A stretch of 27,313 nt of DNA. It comes from JAKQHY01 sp034429475 (GTDB lineage Bacteria; Chloroflexota; Anaerolineae; B4-G1; SLSP01). The position numbers and the translations under genes are program-made. The notes below the pieces were generated by a model. The model saw only the letters and a program-made list of their open reading frames with translations, had not been told where the DNA came from and did no database searches. The stretch spans positions 1-27,313 of the forward strand of contig DAOUGD010000323.1 in NCBI GenBank assembly GCA_034429475.1. The letters are read 5' to 3'. Positions 1 through 7,922 of the stretch are shown piece by piece. The stretch's first letter is position 1. Every line of letters begins with the position of its first letter.

Positions 1-41
1 GCCGCGTTGCACGCGGCGACGAAAAATCCACTCTCTTTACC
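1..41 (-). repeat. Terminal hairpin element, left copy
   Basis: On the minus strand this reads GG-A-TTTTTCG followed by a GC-rich hairpin (GCCGCG, a five-base loop, then CGCGGC). The same element lies at the far right end of the window on the plus strand (about 27274-27313). The innermost 29 nt match at all but three positions, and weaker similarity continues for about 10 nt further. It looks like a dispersed REP-like palindrome rather than part of a gene. Confidence 0.55.
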
Positions 42-379
42 GGTCTTTAGGCCGCCATTGGGCCAATGAGTGGGCACGTTGTGCAGCGGCAGGCTCTCTG
101 CCCTAAATCTGAAACGCACCCGCCGCCTGACAACCCGGTGGTGTCGTGACGTTGCCCGGACGGGCTGCGCTCCGGCGTGATCTCAGCCGCCAGCGCGCGC
201 CAGTAGAACAGCCAATCCCCTTCCAGGTTGACAGCGCCGTCGCGCTCAAAATCCCACTGGCGCAGATCGAAGACGCCATCCACGGCGCGCGGCGGCGCGG
301 CAGTGCGATTGGCGACGCAGCCGGTCAGCGTCAGCCAGGCCAGCAGGGCGATGAAAACCAGCGCGATCCTGCGTTTCAC
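1..379 (-). pseudogene. Broken lipoprotein / 7TMR-DISM-type sensor N-terminus, runs off left edge
   Basis: The start is taken as GTG at 379, because GGAGGAG lies at a proper distance upstream; a TTG at 397 would sit before that ribosome site. The product opens with a lipoprotein signal peptide (KRR, a hydrophobic stretch, then the lipobox LTGC). It continues with a segment of the type GVFDLRQWDF...VNLEGDWLFYWRAL, which resembles the start of the extracellular 7TMR-DISM sensing domain found on many cyclases and histidine kinases. After about position 180 the reading frame degenerates and stops at 47. In another frame the stretch LPLHNVPTHWPNGG continues without a stop to position 1 and resembles the VPxxW motif expected next in this domain. 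I therefore read it as a frameshifted or decayed gene, or a sequencing indel, whose remainder lies outside the window. Domain family by recognition; breakage inferred from frames. Confidence 0.5.
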
Positions 380-690
380 CGGCAAAAACTCCTCCAAAGA
401 CGGCTCAACGAATTGAATGGATGCAACAGAATTTCTTTCATGCCTTTAACTATACCCCACCTCGGACTAAAGTAAAGAATATTGAGCCACTTGCCCTCCC
501 CCGCCCCAGGACTACAATGGAGTTGTTCTGCATAACGGAAGAGAGAATTAGGACGCAGATAAACGCTGATGAATGCCGATCAAAAACCATCTGCGTGAAT
601 CTCGTCCTGTATCTTTTGCGGCTTACCGGGGATATGCCTAATAATTCCAGTTCTCTCCAGGGCTTTGAGTTGCACGAAAGGAGAAACCCC
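380..690. other. Gene-free gap with possible promoter and an inverted repeat
   Basis: No convincing gene lies here, although an open frame in phase with the next gene extends back to 421. A possible sigma-70 promoter for the rightward block is TTGCCC (491-496), a 16-nt spacer, then TACAAT (513-518). An imperfect inverted repeat occupies 550-608. AAAGGAG just before 691 marks the real translation start of the next gene. The stretch before 490 shows nothing recognisable. Confidence 0.5.
550..608. repeat. Imperfect inverted repeat (ACGCAGAT family)
   Basis: The left arm 550-570 (starts AGGACGCAGAT) and right arm 589-608 (ends CTCGTCCT) are largely complementary with a small bulge. Each arm carries degenerate direct copies of an ACGCwGAT-like unit about 10 nt long. 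It would form a long hairpin in the 5' leader of the precursor-like gene if the promoter near 491-518 is used. Confidence 0.55.
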
Positions 691-1335
691 ATGAAACGTG
701 ACACAGAAAGCACACCCAAATCGGCGACGCGCCCGACAGAGGGCGAGTCCGTCCGCACCACCATTGTCGGGGGACGGCCTCCCGCGCCGGGACGGCCCGC
801 CGGCGACATCCCGCGCGGCGTGGAGGTGTTGGTCAAAAAGGCCGCCGTGGATCCCGACTTCCGGCAGACGCTACTGACAAAACGCGCCGCCGCTGCGCAA
901 GAAATCGGATTGGAATTGACGATGGCCGAAACGCTGATGCTCAACACCATCCCGGAAGCGCAATTGACCGCCGCCATCGCTCACACGCAAGTCCCCGACC
1001 CGGAGCGCCGCGCCTTCCTCGGCAAGGCCGCCGCCGCAATGCTGGCCGCCCTCGGCGCGGCCGCGTGCCGTCTGATCGAGCCGAAGACGAAGGGCATCCA
1101 ACCCGACGATCCGACGACCACGCCGACATCGGCTATCGAAACTGGCATTCGCCCCGACGATCCGACGGCCACCCCGGCCGGCATCCGCCCCACCGAGCCG
1201 CCCCCCACACCGACGCCGGAGCCGATCACGCGCGGCATCCGTCCCGATCTGCCCACACCGACGCCGCCACCGCCGCCTATCACCAAGGGTATTCAGCCTG
1301 ATCTGCCCGAACCGACGCCGCCGAAGAAGCGTTGA
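691..1335 (+). CDS. Precursor-like protein: NHLP/Nif11-like leader, Tat/lipobox segment, five GI[RQ]P repeats
   Basis: 214 residues; ATG at 691 chosen because AAAGGAG precedes it by 8 nt. Residues about 45-100 form a helical, acidic/Ala-rich domain (VLVKKAAVDPDFRQTLL, then EIGLELT..E) whose pattern recalls NHLP or Nif11 leader regions of RiPP precursors; this similarity is weak and judged by eye. Residues 105-126 read ERRAFLGK, an Ala/Leu run, then GAAAC: a twin-arginine motif with a lipobox-like Cys126, but placed internally rather than at the N-terminus. Residues 133-214 are Pro/Thr-rich with five copies of a core close to T-[KR]-G-I-[RQ]-P-D-x-P-x-x-T-P, ending PPKKR. Its stop overlaps a possible TTG of the next frame. 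A radical SAM gene lies on the same strand beyond the AT-rich gene. It could be a modified multi-core peptide or a Tat-exported lipoprotein with a cytoplasmic N-domain; I cannot decide from sequence. Confidence 0.7.
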   Translation: MKRDTESTPKSATRPTEGESVRTTIVGGRPPAPGRPAGDIPRGVEVLVKKAAVDPDFRQTLLTKRAAAAQEIGLELTMAETLMLNTIPEAQLTAAIAHTQVPDPERRAFLGKAAAAMLAALGAAACRLIEPKTKGIQPDDPTTTPTSAIETGIRPDDPTATPAGIRPTEPPPTPTPEPITRGIRPDLPTPTPPPPPITKGIQPDLPEPTPPKKR

Positions 1336-1358
1336 GCAGTAATTATGAAAGTAGTCTT

Positions 1359-4300
1359 ATGAGTAAAAACAGTAAGCAACTTAGCAACCCATCTTCGACC
1401 GGTGGAGAAGGTGTACATTTTGAAGCCCATATTCAGGCTTCATTTGTTACTTTAATGCTTACCGGAGGATATGCGCCGTGCTTACCGTGCTGGCCCATCA
1501 TAGAGATCAAGTTACAGGGCAAAATTGATGGATTTGATACTGACGATTTGATTGTTTCCATTGAGGAGCGCGACACCAAGGAGCGGCGAAAACTTCTTGG
1601 ACAAGTGAAACTTTCGATTAGTATCACTAAAGGTAGTGATCGTTTTTTCAGAGTCATCCAAGCTGCCTGGAATGATTTCAATAACCCACACATTTTTACC
1701 AAAGGCAAGGACATCATCGCCTTGATTACTGGTCCATTGAACGCAACGGATTTTCACAATGTACAGTGGTTGTTGGCCCAGGCCAGGCACACCAAAAGTG
1801 TAGATGAGTTTTTTAGAAACGTTGAGCAGGCCAAATTTAGCCCTGCCAAGAGCAGTGAGAAACTTGCAGTCATCCAGTACCATCTAAAGGCGGCGAATAA
1901 TAACATTGATGTTTCACGAGATGATCTTTACTCCTTCCTTAATCATTTTCATTTGCTTGAGTATGATTTAGGAAACGAAGTTGGTGTCATCCTATCCCTA
2001 CTATACTCTCATATTGCACAGTTCAACCAGCAAAGCGTGCAGTGGATATGGTCACGGGTTGTTGATATTGTGCAGACTTGGAATCAGGATGCAGGGACAA
2101 TTACACTGGAAAGACTCCCTGAAGATCTAAAAGAGGCATTCAGACAACCAACTATTGCTCACATTCCAGAAGAGCTAACAATAACTAAATCGGAGACGGT
2201 AGAAACCAACTGGAATCAACATCGGCACGCTACCGATCTTGCGCTGGCGAATTTGGTCGGTGCTTGGAATGAAAAGAATGATGCAGATATCGAGGTATTA
2301 CATAAATTGACTGGTGAAGACTATTCTTCTTGGGTGTTAAAAGCCAGGGAGATATTGTATCTTCCCGACAGTCCTTTGTCGCTCAAGAATGGGCTATGGG
2401 AAACTGCGAAACGTGCCAGTCTATGGAATTCTCTGGGGGCACGCATTTTTGATCAGAATCTAGACACATTCAAAGATGTTATTGTCACCGTATTGACTGA
2501 ATGTGATCCTTCATTTGAACTACCAACTGAAGAACGCTATGCAGCAAGCGTTTACGGGAAGGTGTTCACTTATTCACCAAGCCTCAGAAAGGGTTTGGCT
2601 GAAGGATTGGCTATACTTGGCAGCAAGTCTGAAGCATTGGTTAACTGTTCAGAAAGGAAAGCCGAGGTAACAGCAATTCTGACCGTTCGAGATATATTCA
2701 CCGATGCAGACTGGGTATTGTGGGGCAGTCTTAACAACCTGTTGCCCATTTTGGCTGAGGCTGCTCCTGGCGAGTTTTTGGATGCAGTAGAGAATACATT
2801 GAGTCTATCGCCTTGCCCGTTTGACGAACTTTACTCTCAGGAAGGCAATGGCATCACTGGAAGTAATTATCTGACTGGCCTACTTTGGGCCCTGGAAGGT
2901 CTCGCATGGGACGAGAAGTATCTAATTCGGGTTTGCGTCGCCCTTGGTGAGCTTGCCAACCATGATCCAGGTGGCAAGTGGGCAAACCGCCCGGACAATT
3001 CCCTAGTAACCATTTTACTGCCTTGGCTCCCGCAAACCCTTGCCTCCATTGAAAAGCGCAAAGTCGCTGTTCAGACACTCTGTAGAGAATGTCCGGAAAC
3101 TGGCTGGAAACTGCTCATCCATTTATTGCCTAGTCAACACCAGATATCAACAGGTTCCCACAAACCATCGTGGCGCAATCCTATCCCTGATAACTGGAAA
3201 GAGGGAGTGACACATCAGGAATATTGGGATCAGGTGTCATTTTACGCTGAGCTTGCAGTTTCGATAGTCGATCATGATCTTACAAAGCTTGCTGAACTCA
3301 TTGATCATTTCAATAACCTACCTAAGCCCTCATTTGATAAACTGCTTGATATCTTATCGTCGGAAACCATTTCTAACTCCCCTGAAGAACAACGAGTTTT
3401 TCTCTGGGATCGTCTTAGGAACTTCACAACCAAACACCGACGGTTCTCCGATGCAAAATGGGTCTTGGATGACGAATTACTCTCTGCTATTGAGGCGGTT
3501 GCCGATAAGTTGGCCCCATCTACTCCTTTGAATCTTTATCGGCACTTGTTCTCTGACCGTGACTTTGACCTTTATGAAGAAAATGACAATTGGGGAGAAC
3601 AGCAAAAAAAACTTGAGAAACGACGGCAAAATACCATAGAAGAGATACTGCGAATAGAAGGTATTGAGGCAGTCATAAGATTTGCTGAGGCCGTCGAATC
3701 ACCGGGGCAGGTTGGGCATTCTCTTGGTTGTATCGCAGATGCAGCGATTGATTCAATTTTATTGCCTGAGTATCTGGAAGTAGATAATCGCAAACTCTTA
3801 ACTTTTACAGGTGGGTATGTTTGGGGTCGCTATCATATCAAAAGCTGGCCGTGGGTTGATAAACTGGACAAGGTGAATTGGTCTAATCACCAGCTTGGGC
3901 AATTTCTGAGCTTACTACCTTTTACCAATGAAACCTGGGAACGTGCAGTTCATTGGCTTGGTGAGGCAGAGGACGAATATTGGTTAAAGGCCAATGTAAA
4001 TCCCTATCAAACAGATACTCAGTTAGACATTGCAATTGGTAAATTGATTGAACACGGAAGACCCCGTGCTGCGATCAACTGTTTGAATAAGCTGTATTAT
4101 GAAAGACAACCAATTGATGTAACTCAATGTGTTCGCGCTTTACTTGCCGCGTTGTCATCAGTGGAACCAATTGATGCAACGGATAGATACCACATCACTA
4201 GCCTCATCGAATTTCTTCAAACAAATTCTGAAGTGTCTCCAGATGACCTTTTCCATGTTGAGTGGGCATATCTTCCATTACTGGATCATCAAGAAGCTTC

Positions 4301-4910
4301 ACCCAAGTTACTTGAAACCCGACTTGCCAACACTCCAGAGTTTTTCTGCGAAGTGCTCCAATTAATTTATCGTTCGAAGAAAGAGCAACCTGTTAAGAAT
4401 GAACCATCTGAGAATTTGAAGGCAATTGCGCATAATGCCTGGCGGTTGCTTCATGAATGGCGAACTCCTCCAGGAACACAGAATGACGGTAGTTTCGATA
4501 GTGCTCAATTCACACATTGGCTTAACCGTGTCAAAGAAATTTGTAGTGAAACCGGCCATTTGGAAGTCGCCTTTATCAATATCGGAGAGGTGTTAATTTA
4601 TTGTCCTGCTGACTCAGATGGCCTGTGGATCAACCGCACAGTAGCTGAGGCACTAAACGATCGTGATGCGGAAAATATGCGCGATGGTTTTAGAACAGGG
4701 ATATATAACTCGCGTGGTGTCCACTGGGTCGATCCAACTGGAAAACAAGAACGAGAATTGGCAGAACAATTTAGGAAAAAAGCAGAAGATATTGAAAATG
4801 CAGGATTTCAACGTTTGGCAATGGTGCTAAGAGAATTGGCTGATAGTTATGACCGTGAGGCCGAACATATTGTCGCTGAACATAAAAGAGAGAATAAAGA
4901 AGACCAATAG
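1359..4910 (+). CDS. Large AT-rich protein with PD-(D/E)xK-like N-terminus; candidate defence effector
   Basis: 1183 residues from ATG 1359; an in-frame TTG at 1332 overlapping the previous stop is possible but lacks a better ribosome site. The N-terminus has STGGEGVHFE (E22), then DTDDLIV (D62/D63), then LLGQVK (Q82, K84). This spacing fits the E...D...(E/Q)xK core of restriction-like nucleases such as the DUF4297/Cap4 group used in anti-phage systems. The remaining ~1000 residues look all-helical, Trp- and Leu-rich, and could be a HEAT/TPR-like scaffold. I see no P-loop, so it is not an obvious STAND NTPase. Base composition is markedly AT-richer than every neighbour and codon choice differs, which suggests horizontal transfer. 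It sits exactly between the precursor-like gene and the radical SAM gene. The nuclease call is a motif-level inference; the gene itself is certain. Confidence 0.8.
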   Translation: MSKNSKQLSNPSSTGGEGVHFEAHIQASFVTLMLTGGYAPCLPCWPIIEIKLQGKIDGFDTDDLIVSIEERDTKERRKLLGQVKLSISITKGSDRFFRVIQAAWNDFNNPHIFTKGKDIIALITGPLNATDFHNVQWLLAQARHTKSVDEFFRNVEQAKFSPAKSSEKLAVIQYHLKAANNNIDVSRDDLYSFLNHFHLLEYDLGNEVGVILSLLYSHIAQFNQQSVQWIWSRVVDIVQTWNQDAGTITLERLPEDLKEAFRQPTIAHIPEELTITKSETVETNWNQHRHATDLALANLVGAWNEKNDADIEVLHKLTGEDYSSWVLKAREILYLPDSPLSLKNGLWETAKRASLWNSLGARIFDQNLDTFKDVIVTVLTECDPSFELPTEERYAASVYGKVFTYSPSLRKGLAEGLAILGSKSEALVNCSERKAEVTAILTVRDIFTDADWVLWGSLNNLLPILAEAAPGEFLDAVENTLSLSPCPFDELYSQEGNGITGSNYLTGLLWALEGLAWDEKYLIRVCVALGELANHDPGGKWANRPDNSLVTILLPWLPQTLASIEKRKVAVQTLCRECPETGWKLLIHLLPSQHQISTGSHKPSWRNPIPDNWKEGVTHQEYWDQVSFYAELAVSIVDHDLTKLAELIDHFNNLPKPSFDKLLDILSSETISNSPEEQRVFLWDRLRNFTTKHRRFSDAKWVLDDELLSAIEAVADKLAPSTPLNLYRHLFSDRDFDLYEENDNWGEQQKKLEKRRQNTIEEILRIEGIEAVIRFAEAVESPGQVGHSLGCIADAAIDSILLPEYLEVDNRKLLTFTGGYVWGRYHIKSWPWVDKLDKVNWSNHQLGQFLSLLPFTNETWERAVHWLGEAEDEYWLKANVNPYQTDTQLDIAIGKLIEHGRPRAAINCLNKLYYERQPIDVTQCVRALLAALSSVEPIDATDRYHITSLIEFLQTNSEVSPDDLFHVEWAYLPLLDHQEASPKLLETRLANTPEFFCEVLQLIYRSKKEQPVKNEPSENLKAIAHNAWRLLHEWRTPPGTQNDGSFDSAQFTHWLNRVKEICSETGHLEVAFINIGEVLIYCPADSDGLWINRTVAEALNDRDAENMRDGFRTGIYNSRGVHWVDPTGKQERELAEQFRKKAEDIENAGFQRLAMVLRELADSYDREAEHIVAEHKRENKEDQ

Positions 4911-4951
4911 AAATGATAGCAAAAAAGATTAGGCCTATCTGATTTTCGTAT

Positions 4952-6415
4952 ATGTCTGACATCACGCTGATCAACCTGAACATGCTTTTCCTGCGCTATG
5001 GCGAGGGTGTGGAGCGCGAATTGCACGTCCCGCTCGGCTGCCTTTATCTGACGCGCGCGTTGGAGGACGCCGGTTTCGCGGTGGACTTCCGCGACTACCA
5101 GACCTGCCCGGCGGACGATCCCTTCGATCTGGACACGTTCCTCGATTTCGTCCACGATCCGGCGCCGGTCATCGGGCTGTCGTGCATGGCGAACCTGCTG
5201 CCGTTCACGCTGCTGGCTGCCCGCGCCCTCAAAGCGCGCTACCCTGACCGCATCATCGTGCTCGGCGGCGTCGGCCCGAAGGCGGTGGAGGACAAGCTGT
5301 TGCGCCGCTTCCCCTGGATTGACGTCATCGCGCGCGGCGAGGGCGAGACGCTGGGGCCGGAATTGCTGCGCGCGCTCCACGGCGGCGATTTGGCGGAGGT
5401 GCGCGGCATCTCGTACCTGCGCAACGGCGACGTCCGCCACACGCCCGACGCGCCGCGCATTCACGATCTGGACGGCATCCCCTTCCCGGCTTTCCACAAA
5501 GTAGACTTGAGCCGCTACGCCGGTTACGGGATGATGACCAGCCGGGGCTGCCCGTACCTCTGCACGTTTTGCTCCGTCGCACCGGTGTGGAACCACGAAA
5601 GCTATTCCCGCAGCCCGGAGAACATCGTCGCGGAGATGCGCGTGTTGCATCAAGAGGCCGGCGTGACTCTGTTCCTGTTCCAGGACGAGTTTTTTGTGTC
5701 GGGCAAGCGGCAGGTCATGGCCTTCTGCCGCGAATTGGAGAAAGCGGGGCTGGACATCAAGTGGAAGGCGTTCGGGCGCGTCAACCTGACCGACGCGGAG
5801 ATGATGCAGACGATGGCCGACTGCGGCTGCGTGGAGTTGCGCTTCGGCATCGAGTCGGGGTCTGACCGCATTCTGGAACGCATCAAGAAGGGCTTCACCG
5901 CCGCCGAAGCGCTGGCCCTCATCCCGCAGGCCATCGAGATTTTCCCGCGCGTGGACGCTTTTTACGTGTGGGGCTTCCCGTTTGAGACGCTGGAGGACTT
6001 CAGCCAATCGCTGTTTCAGATGGTGACGTTCCGCATGATGGGCGCGCGCATCCTGCCGAGCCTGCTCTCGTTGCTGCCGCAGACGGAGATTTACGAGACG
6101 CTGCCGCCGGACACGGCGCTGGAATTTTGCCCGTATCTGCTGCCGGAATTTGTCTTCACGGGGCACGAAGTCGTGCGCGGCAGCGCTGTGGAACTGCCGG
6201 AACGCTACCGCGCCTATTTCGACTTAATCACGGCCAACCCGGACATCTTCCCCGGCTTTTTTCACGTGGACATGGAGCACAACGTCCTACCCAAGCTGGC
6301 GCTGCTGCGCGAGTTCGGCTTCTATTCCCAGGCAGAACCGGCGGAACCGGAAACCGAAAGCTGCGGCGCCCACTCCCCCCGCTTCGCGCCGCAGGATTTA
6401 GCGACGCGCGGATGA
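4952..6415 (+). CDS. B12-binding-type radical SAM enzyme
   Basis: 487 residues. Residues 1-140 form the Rossmann-like fold typical of cobalamin-binding radical SAM proteins (GLSCM...LLAARALKARYP, VLGGVGPK, IARGEGE), but no DxHxxG cobalamin-ligand motif is visible, as in many members. Residues 194-210 carry the [4Fe-4S] motif C200-P-Y-L-C204-T-F-C207. FRFGIES and ERIKKG further on are typical of the radical SAM barrel. The family includes methyltransferases, ring-forming enzymes and RiPP maturases; the substrate here is unknown. The nearest small gene on the same strand before the AT-rich insertion is the repeat protein at 691-1335, a plausible substrate. No good Shine-Dalgarno lies before ATG 4952 (the upstream bases are AT-rich and end in TTTTCGTAT), consistent with a disrupted leader. 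A hairpin follows the stop. Confidence 0.88.
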   Translation: MSDITLINLNMLFLRYGEGVERELHVPLGCLYLTRALEDAGFAVDFRDYQTCPADDPFDLDTFLDFVHDPAPVIGLSCMANLLPFTLLAARALKARYPDRIIVLGGVGPKAVEDKLLRRFPWIDVIARGEGETLGPELLRALHGGDLAEVRGISYLRNGDVRHTPDAPRIHDLDGIPFPAFHKVDLSRYAGYGMMTSRGCPYLCTFCSVAPVWNHESYSRSPENIVAEMRVLHQEAGVTLFLFQDEFFVSGKRQVMAFCRELEKAGLDIKWKAFGRVNLTDAEMMQTMADCGCVELRFGIESGSDRILERIKKGFTAAEALALIPQAIEIFPRVDAFYVWGFPFETLEDFSQSLFQMVTFRMMGARILPSLLSLLPQTEIYETLPPDTALEFCPYLLPEFVFTGHEVVRGSAVELPERYRAYFDLITANPDIFPGFFHVDMEHNVLPKLALLREFGFYSQAEPAEPETESCGAHSPRFAPQDLATRG

Positions 6416-6419
6416 GAGG

Positions 6420-6470
6420 ACGTAGTGCGTAGTGCGTATTCCGTTACGGACTACGAAATACGCACTACGT
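6420..6470. terminator. Inverted repeat between convergent genes (TACGCA family)
   Basis: ACGTAGTGCGTA (6420-6431) is perfectly complementary to TACGCACTACGT (6459-6470). A second register pairs 6429-6440 with 6457-6468. A small CCG-TTA-CGG hairpin sits inside. The arms consist of GTAGTGC units about 7 nt apart. It lies between the convergent radical SAM and peptidase genes and could act as a bidirectional terminator, although no U-tract is present. The same TACGCA unit family recurs at 17319-17346. Confidence 0.55.
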
Positions 6471-6479
6471 TCCTACTGG

Positions 6480-7190
6480 TTACTTGTGTCCAAGATACGT
6501 GGCCGGCAAAGCGCGCTCCTGCGCAACACCGTCCACAACTTCAACCGCATACGCTGTCACGTTAGGATGTGAGGCCACCACCGCGTGGAGTTCGTCGCCC
6601 CGGAAGTGCATGGCAGCGCCCTCATCTATCCCATAGCCGGGCAAGATTTCGCCAGCCGCCACCATCTGCTGATAGGTTGGCCGCCGCTCGGCCTCGCCGT
6701 CGTAATGCGGGCAACAGCTCCCTTTGAGATACCCCAGACACTCCAACGCGCTCAGCCGGCCCGGAACCGAATCCGTGCTGCCCTGCTCGAACCAGCAGAT
6801 GGCCCCTGCGCTCAAGCCCGCCAGAATCACGCCCTGCTCCCACGCCTTGCGGAGAATCGCATCCAGCCCCCACGCCCGCCACAGCGCCAGCATACTCTTG
6901 GTGTTGCCGCCGCCCACGTAAATCACGTCTTTCTCCAGGATGAAGGATTCCAGGTCCGCCGTCGGCGGGCGGAAAAGCGACAGGTGACTGGGAACGGCGT
7001 CCAGCGTGGTGAAGGCTTTGTAGAATTTGATGATGTACTCCGCCGCTTCGCCGCTGGCCTGTGGCAAAAAACACACTTTCGGGCGCGCCTTGCCAGTCTG
7101 TGTACAGATATACTGATCCAGCACCAGATTATTCGCGTCCATCGAGAACCCACCGTGGCCCATCGCAATAATGTGACGTATCGTATTCAT
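6480..7190 (-). CDS. Peptidase E-like (S51) serine peptidase / cyanophycinase-fold protein
   Basis: 236 residues, close to the usual 230 for the S51 family. Peptidase E cleaves Asp-X dipeptides and cyanophycinases act on cyanophycin, both from a class I glutamine-amidotransferase-like fold. The nucleophile elbow is LAGLSAGAICW (Ser127), preceded by YVGGGNT (91-97), the standard S51 glycine-rich loop; His162 in CPHYDGE is the likely catalytic histidine. There is no signal peptide, so it acts in the cytoplasm. ATG 7190 is preceded by GGAGG at 8 nt. It is more like the YgaJ/peptidase E branch than true cyanophycinase by length. A repeat hairpin at 7215-7274 separates it from the GNAT gene upstream. 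Confidence 0.85.
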   Translation of the reverse strand: MNTIRHIIAMGHGGFSMDANNLVLDQYICTQTGKARPKVCFLPQASGEAAEYIIKFYKAFTTLDAVPSHLSLFRPPTADLESFILEKDVIYVGGGNTKSMLALWRAWGLDAILRKAWEQGVILAGLSAGAICWFEQGSTDSVPGRLSALECLGYLKGSCCPHYDGEAERRPTYQQMVAAGEILPGYGIDEGAAMHFRGDELHAVVASHPNVTAYAVEVVDGVAQERALPATYLGHK

Positions 7191-7214
7191 TTTGAAATCC
7201 TCCGTGAAAATAGC

Positions 7215-7274
7215 CTCAACGGATTGAACAGATTAAACGGATAATGTCCGTTAAATTCCGTTGAATCCGTTGAG
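7215..7274. repeat. Inverted repeat (CAACGGAT family) in the peptidase leader
   Basis: Arms 7215-7241 (starts CTCAACGGATTGAAC) and 7247-7274 (ends GAATCCGTTGAG) are complementary at most positions around a five-base loop. Each arm contains about three degenerate copies of a 9-10-nt AACGGATTx unit. It sits about 25 nt before the start of the peptidase E-like gene, upstream of its ribosome site, and so would fold in that mRNA leader. Confidence 0.6.
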
Positions 7275-7316
7275 AAAAATTCTTTTTCATTGCCGGGGCG
7301 GTACCCCGATTCGGCT

Positions 7317-7871
7317 TCACACCTGTGAATGTAAAGTGTGAAATTCTTCAACGGTCATCCCGTAGAACAATTCATCAAAGTGTTGCCCCTCAGTGAAAAC
7401 AGTCCGGCGGACGCGGCCTTCCAATGTAAAACCCAAACGCTCGTGGAGTTTTTGCGAGGCGGGATTGCAGCTATAGACTGTCACAGTCGCCTTCTGGTAA
7501 CGCAGTTCCTCGAAGAAATACCGCATCATCAGCAGCGCGGCCTCGGCGGCGTAACCCCGGCGGCGATAGTCGGGGCCGATAGCCAGCCCGTACATAAAGC
7601 TGCCGACCCGCCGGTCGCACGTGTGCGAGTTGATGATGCCCACCACCTCCCCGGTCTCATTTTCGATCACAAAATCAAAACAGTCATCCTTCGGCCCGGT
7701 CGCCATCTGCTCGAAGTGCTTGCGCGTCGCTTCTAACGAATGGGGAAACCGCACGAAGTCCGCAAACCGCTCCATATCCGTGTCTTTCCACGCAAAAAAG
7801 ACCTCCGCATCGCGCGGCTCCACGCCGCGCAGCCGCACTTGCTTCCCTTGCCAAATGTTTTTTGTCGTCAC
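7317..7871 (-). CDS. GNAT-family N-acetyltransferase (RimJ/RimL-like)
   Basis: 184 residues when started at GTG 7871, which has GGGGAGATAACT immediately before it. An ATG at 7925 in the same frame is unlikely, because its 18 extra codons are simply a translation of a repeat array. Seen: VRLRGVEPRDAE at the start, RRVGSFMYGLAIGPDYRRRGYAAEAALLMMRYFFEE (the acetyl-CoA-binding region with R/Q-x-x-G-x-A) and NPASQKLHERLGFTLEGR near the C-terminus. This is the layout of the ribosomal-protein or small-molecule acetyltransferase subgroup that transfers acetyl from acetyl-CoA to an amine. The substrate is unknown. It follows the VOC gene by 14 nt and is probably cotranscribed with it. Confidence 0.88.
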   Translation of the reverse strand: MTTKNIWQGKQVRLRGVEPRDAEVFFAWKDTDMERFADFVRFPHSLEATRKHFEQMATGPKDDCFDFVIENETGEVVGIINSHTCDRRVGSFMYGLAIGPDYRRRGYAAEAALLMMRYFFEELRYQKATVTVYSCNPASQKLHERLGFTLEGRVRRTVFTEGQHFDELFYGMTVEEFHTLHSQV

Positions 7872-7874
7872 AGT

Positions 7875-7922
7875 TATCTCCCCTATTACCCGTTTCTTGT
7901 TTCTTGATCCTTGTTTCTTGCC
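7875..7922. repeat. Short direct-repeat array (AAGAAACAA family)
   Basis: On the minus strand this contains degenerate copies of an AAGAAACAAG unit. It encodes the last ten or so residues of the VOC protein (RNKDQETRNG) and lies just before the GTG start of the acetyltransferase. It belongs to the same class of short-period intergenic arrays seen throughout the window, here without a paired arm. Confidence 0.55.

Noticed and set aside
421..690. Upstream extension of the precursor-like gene
   Set aside because: The extension lacks a ribosome site and covers a promoter-like stretch and an inverted repeat; AAAGGAG marks ATG 691.
1336..4951. Transposon or IS carrying the AT-rich gene
   Set aside because: I looked for terminal inverted repeats and a target duplication around the compositional boundaries and saw none; no transposase is present.
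4847..6166. Long 439-residue open frame on the minus strand opposite the radical SAM gene
   Set aside because: Arg/Ala/His-rich, no domain pattern, and fully antisense to a gene with a clear CxxxCxxC motif; a by-product of high GC.
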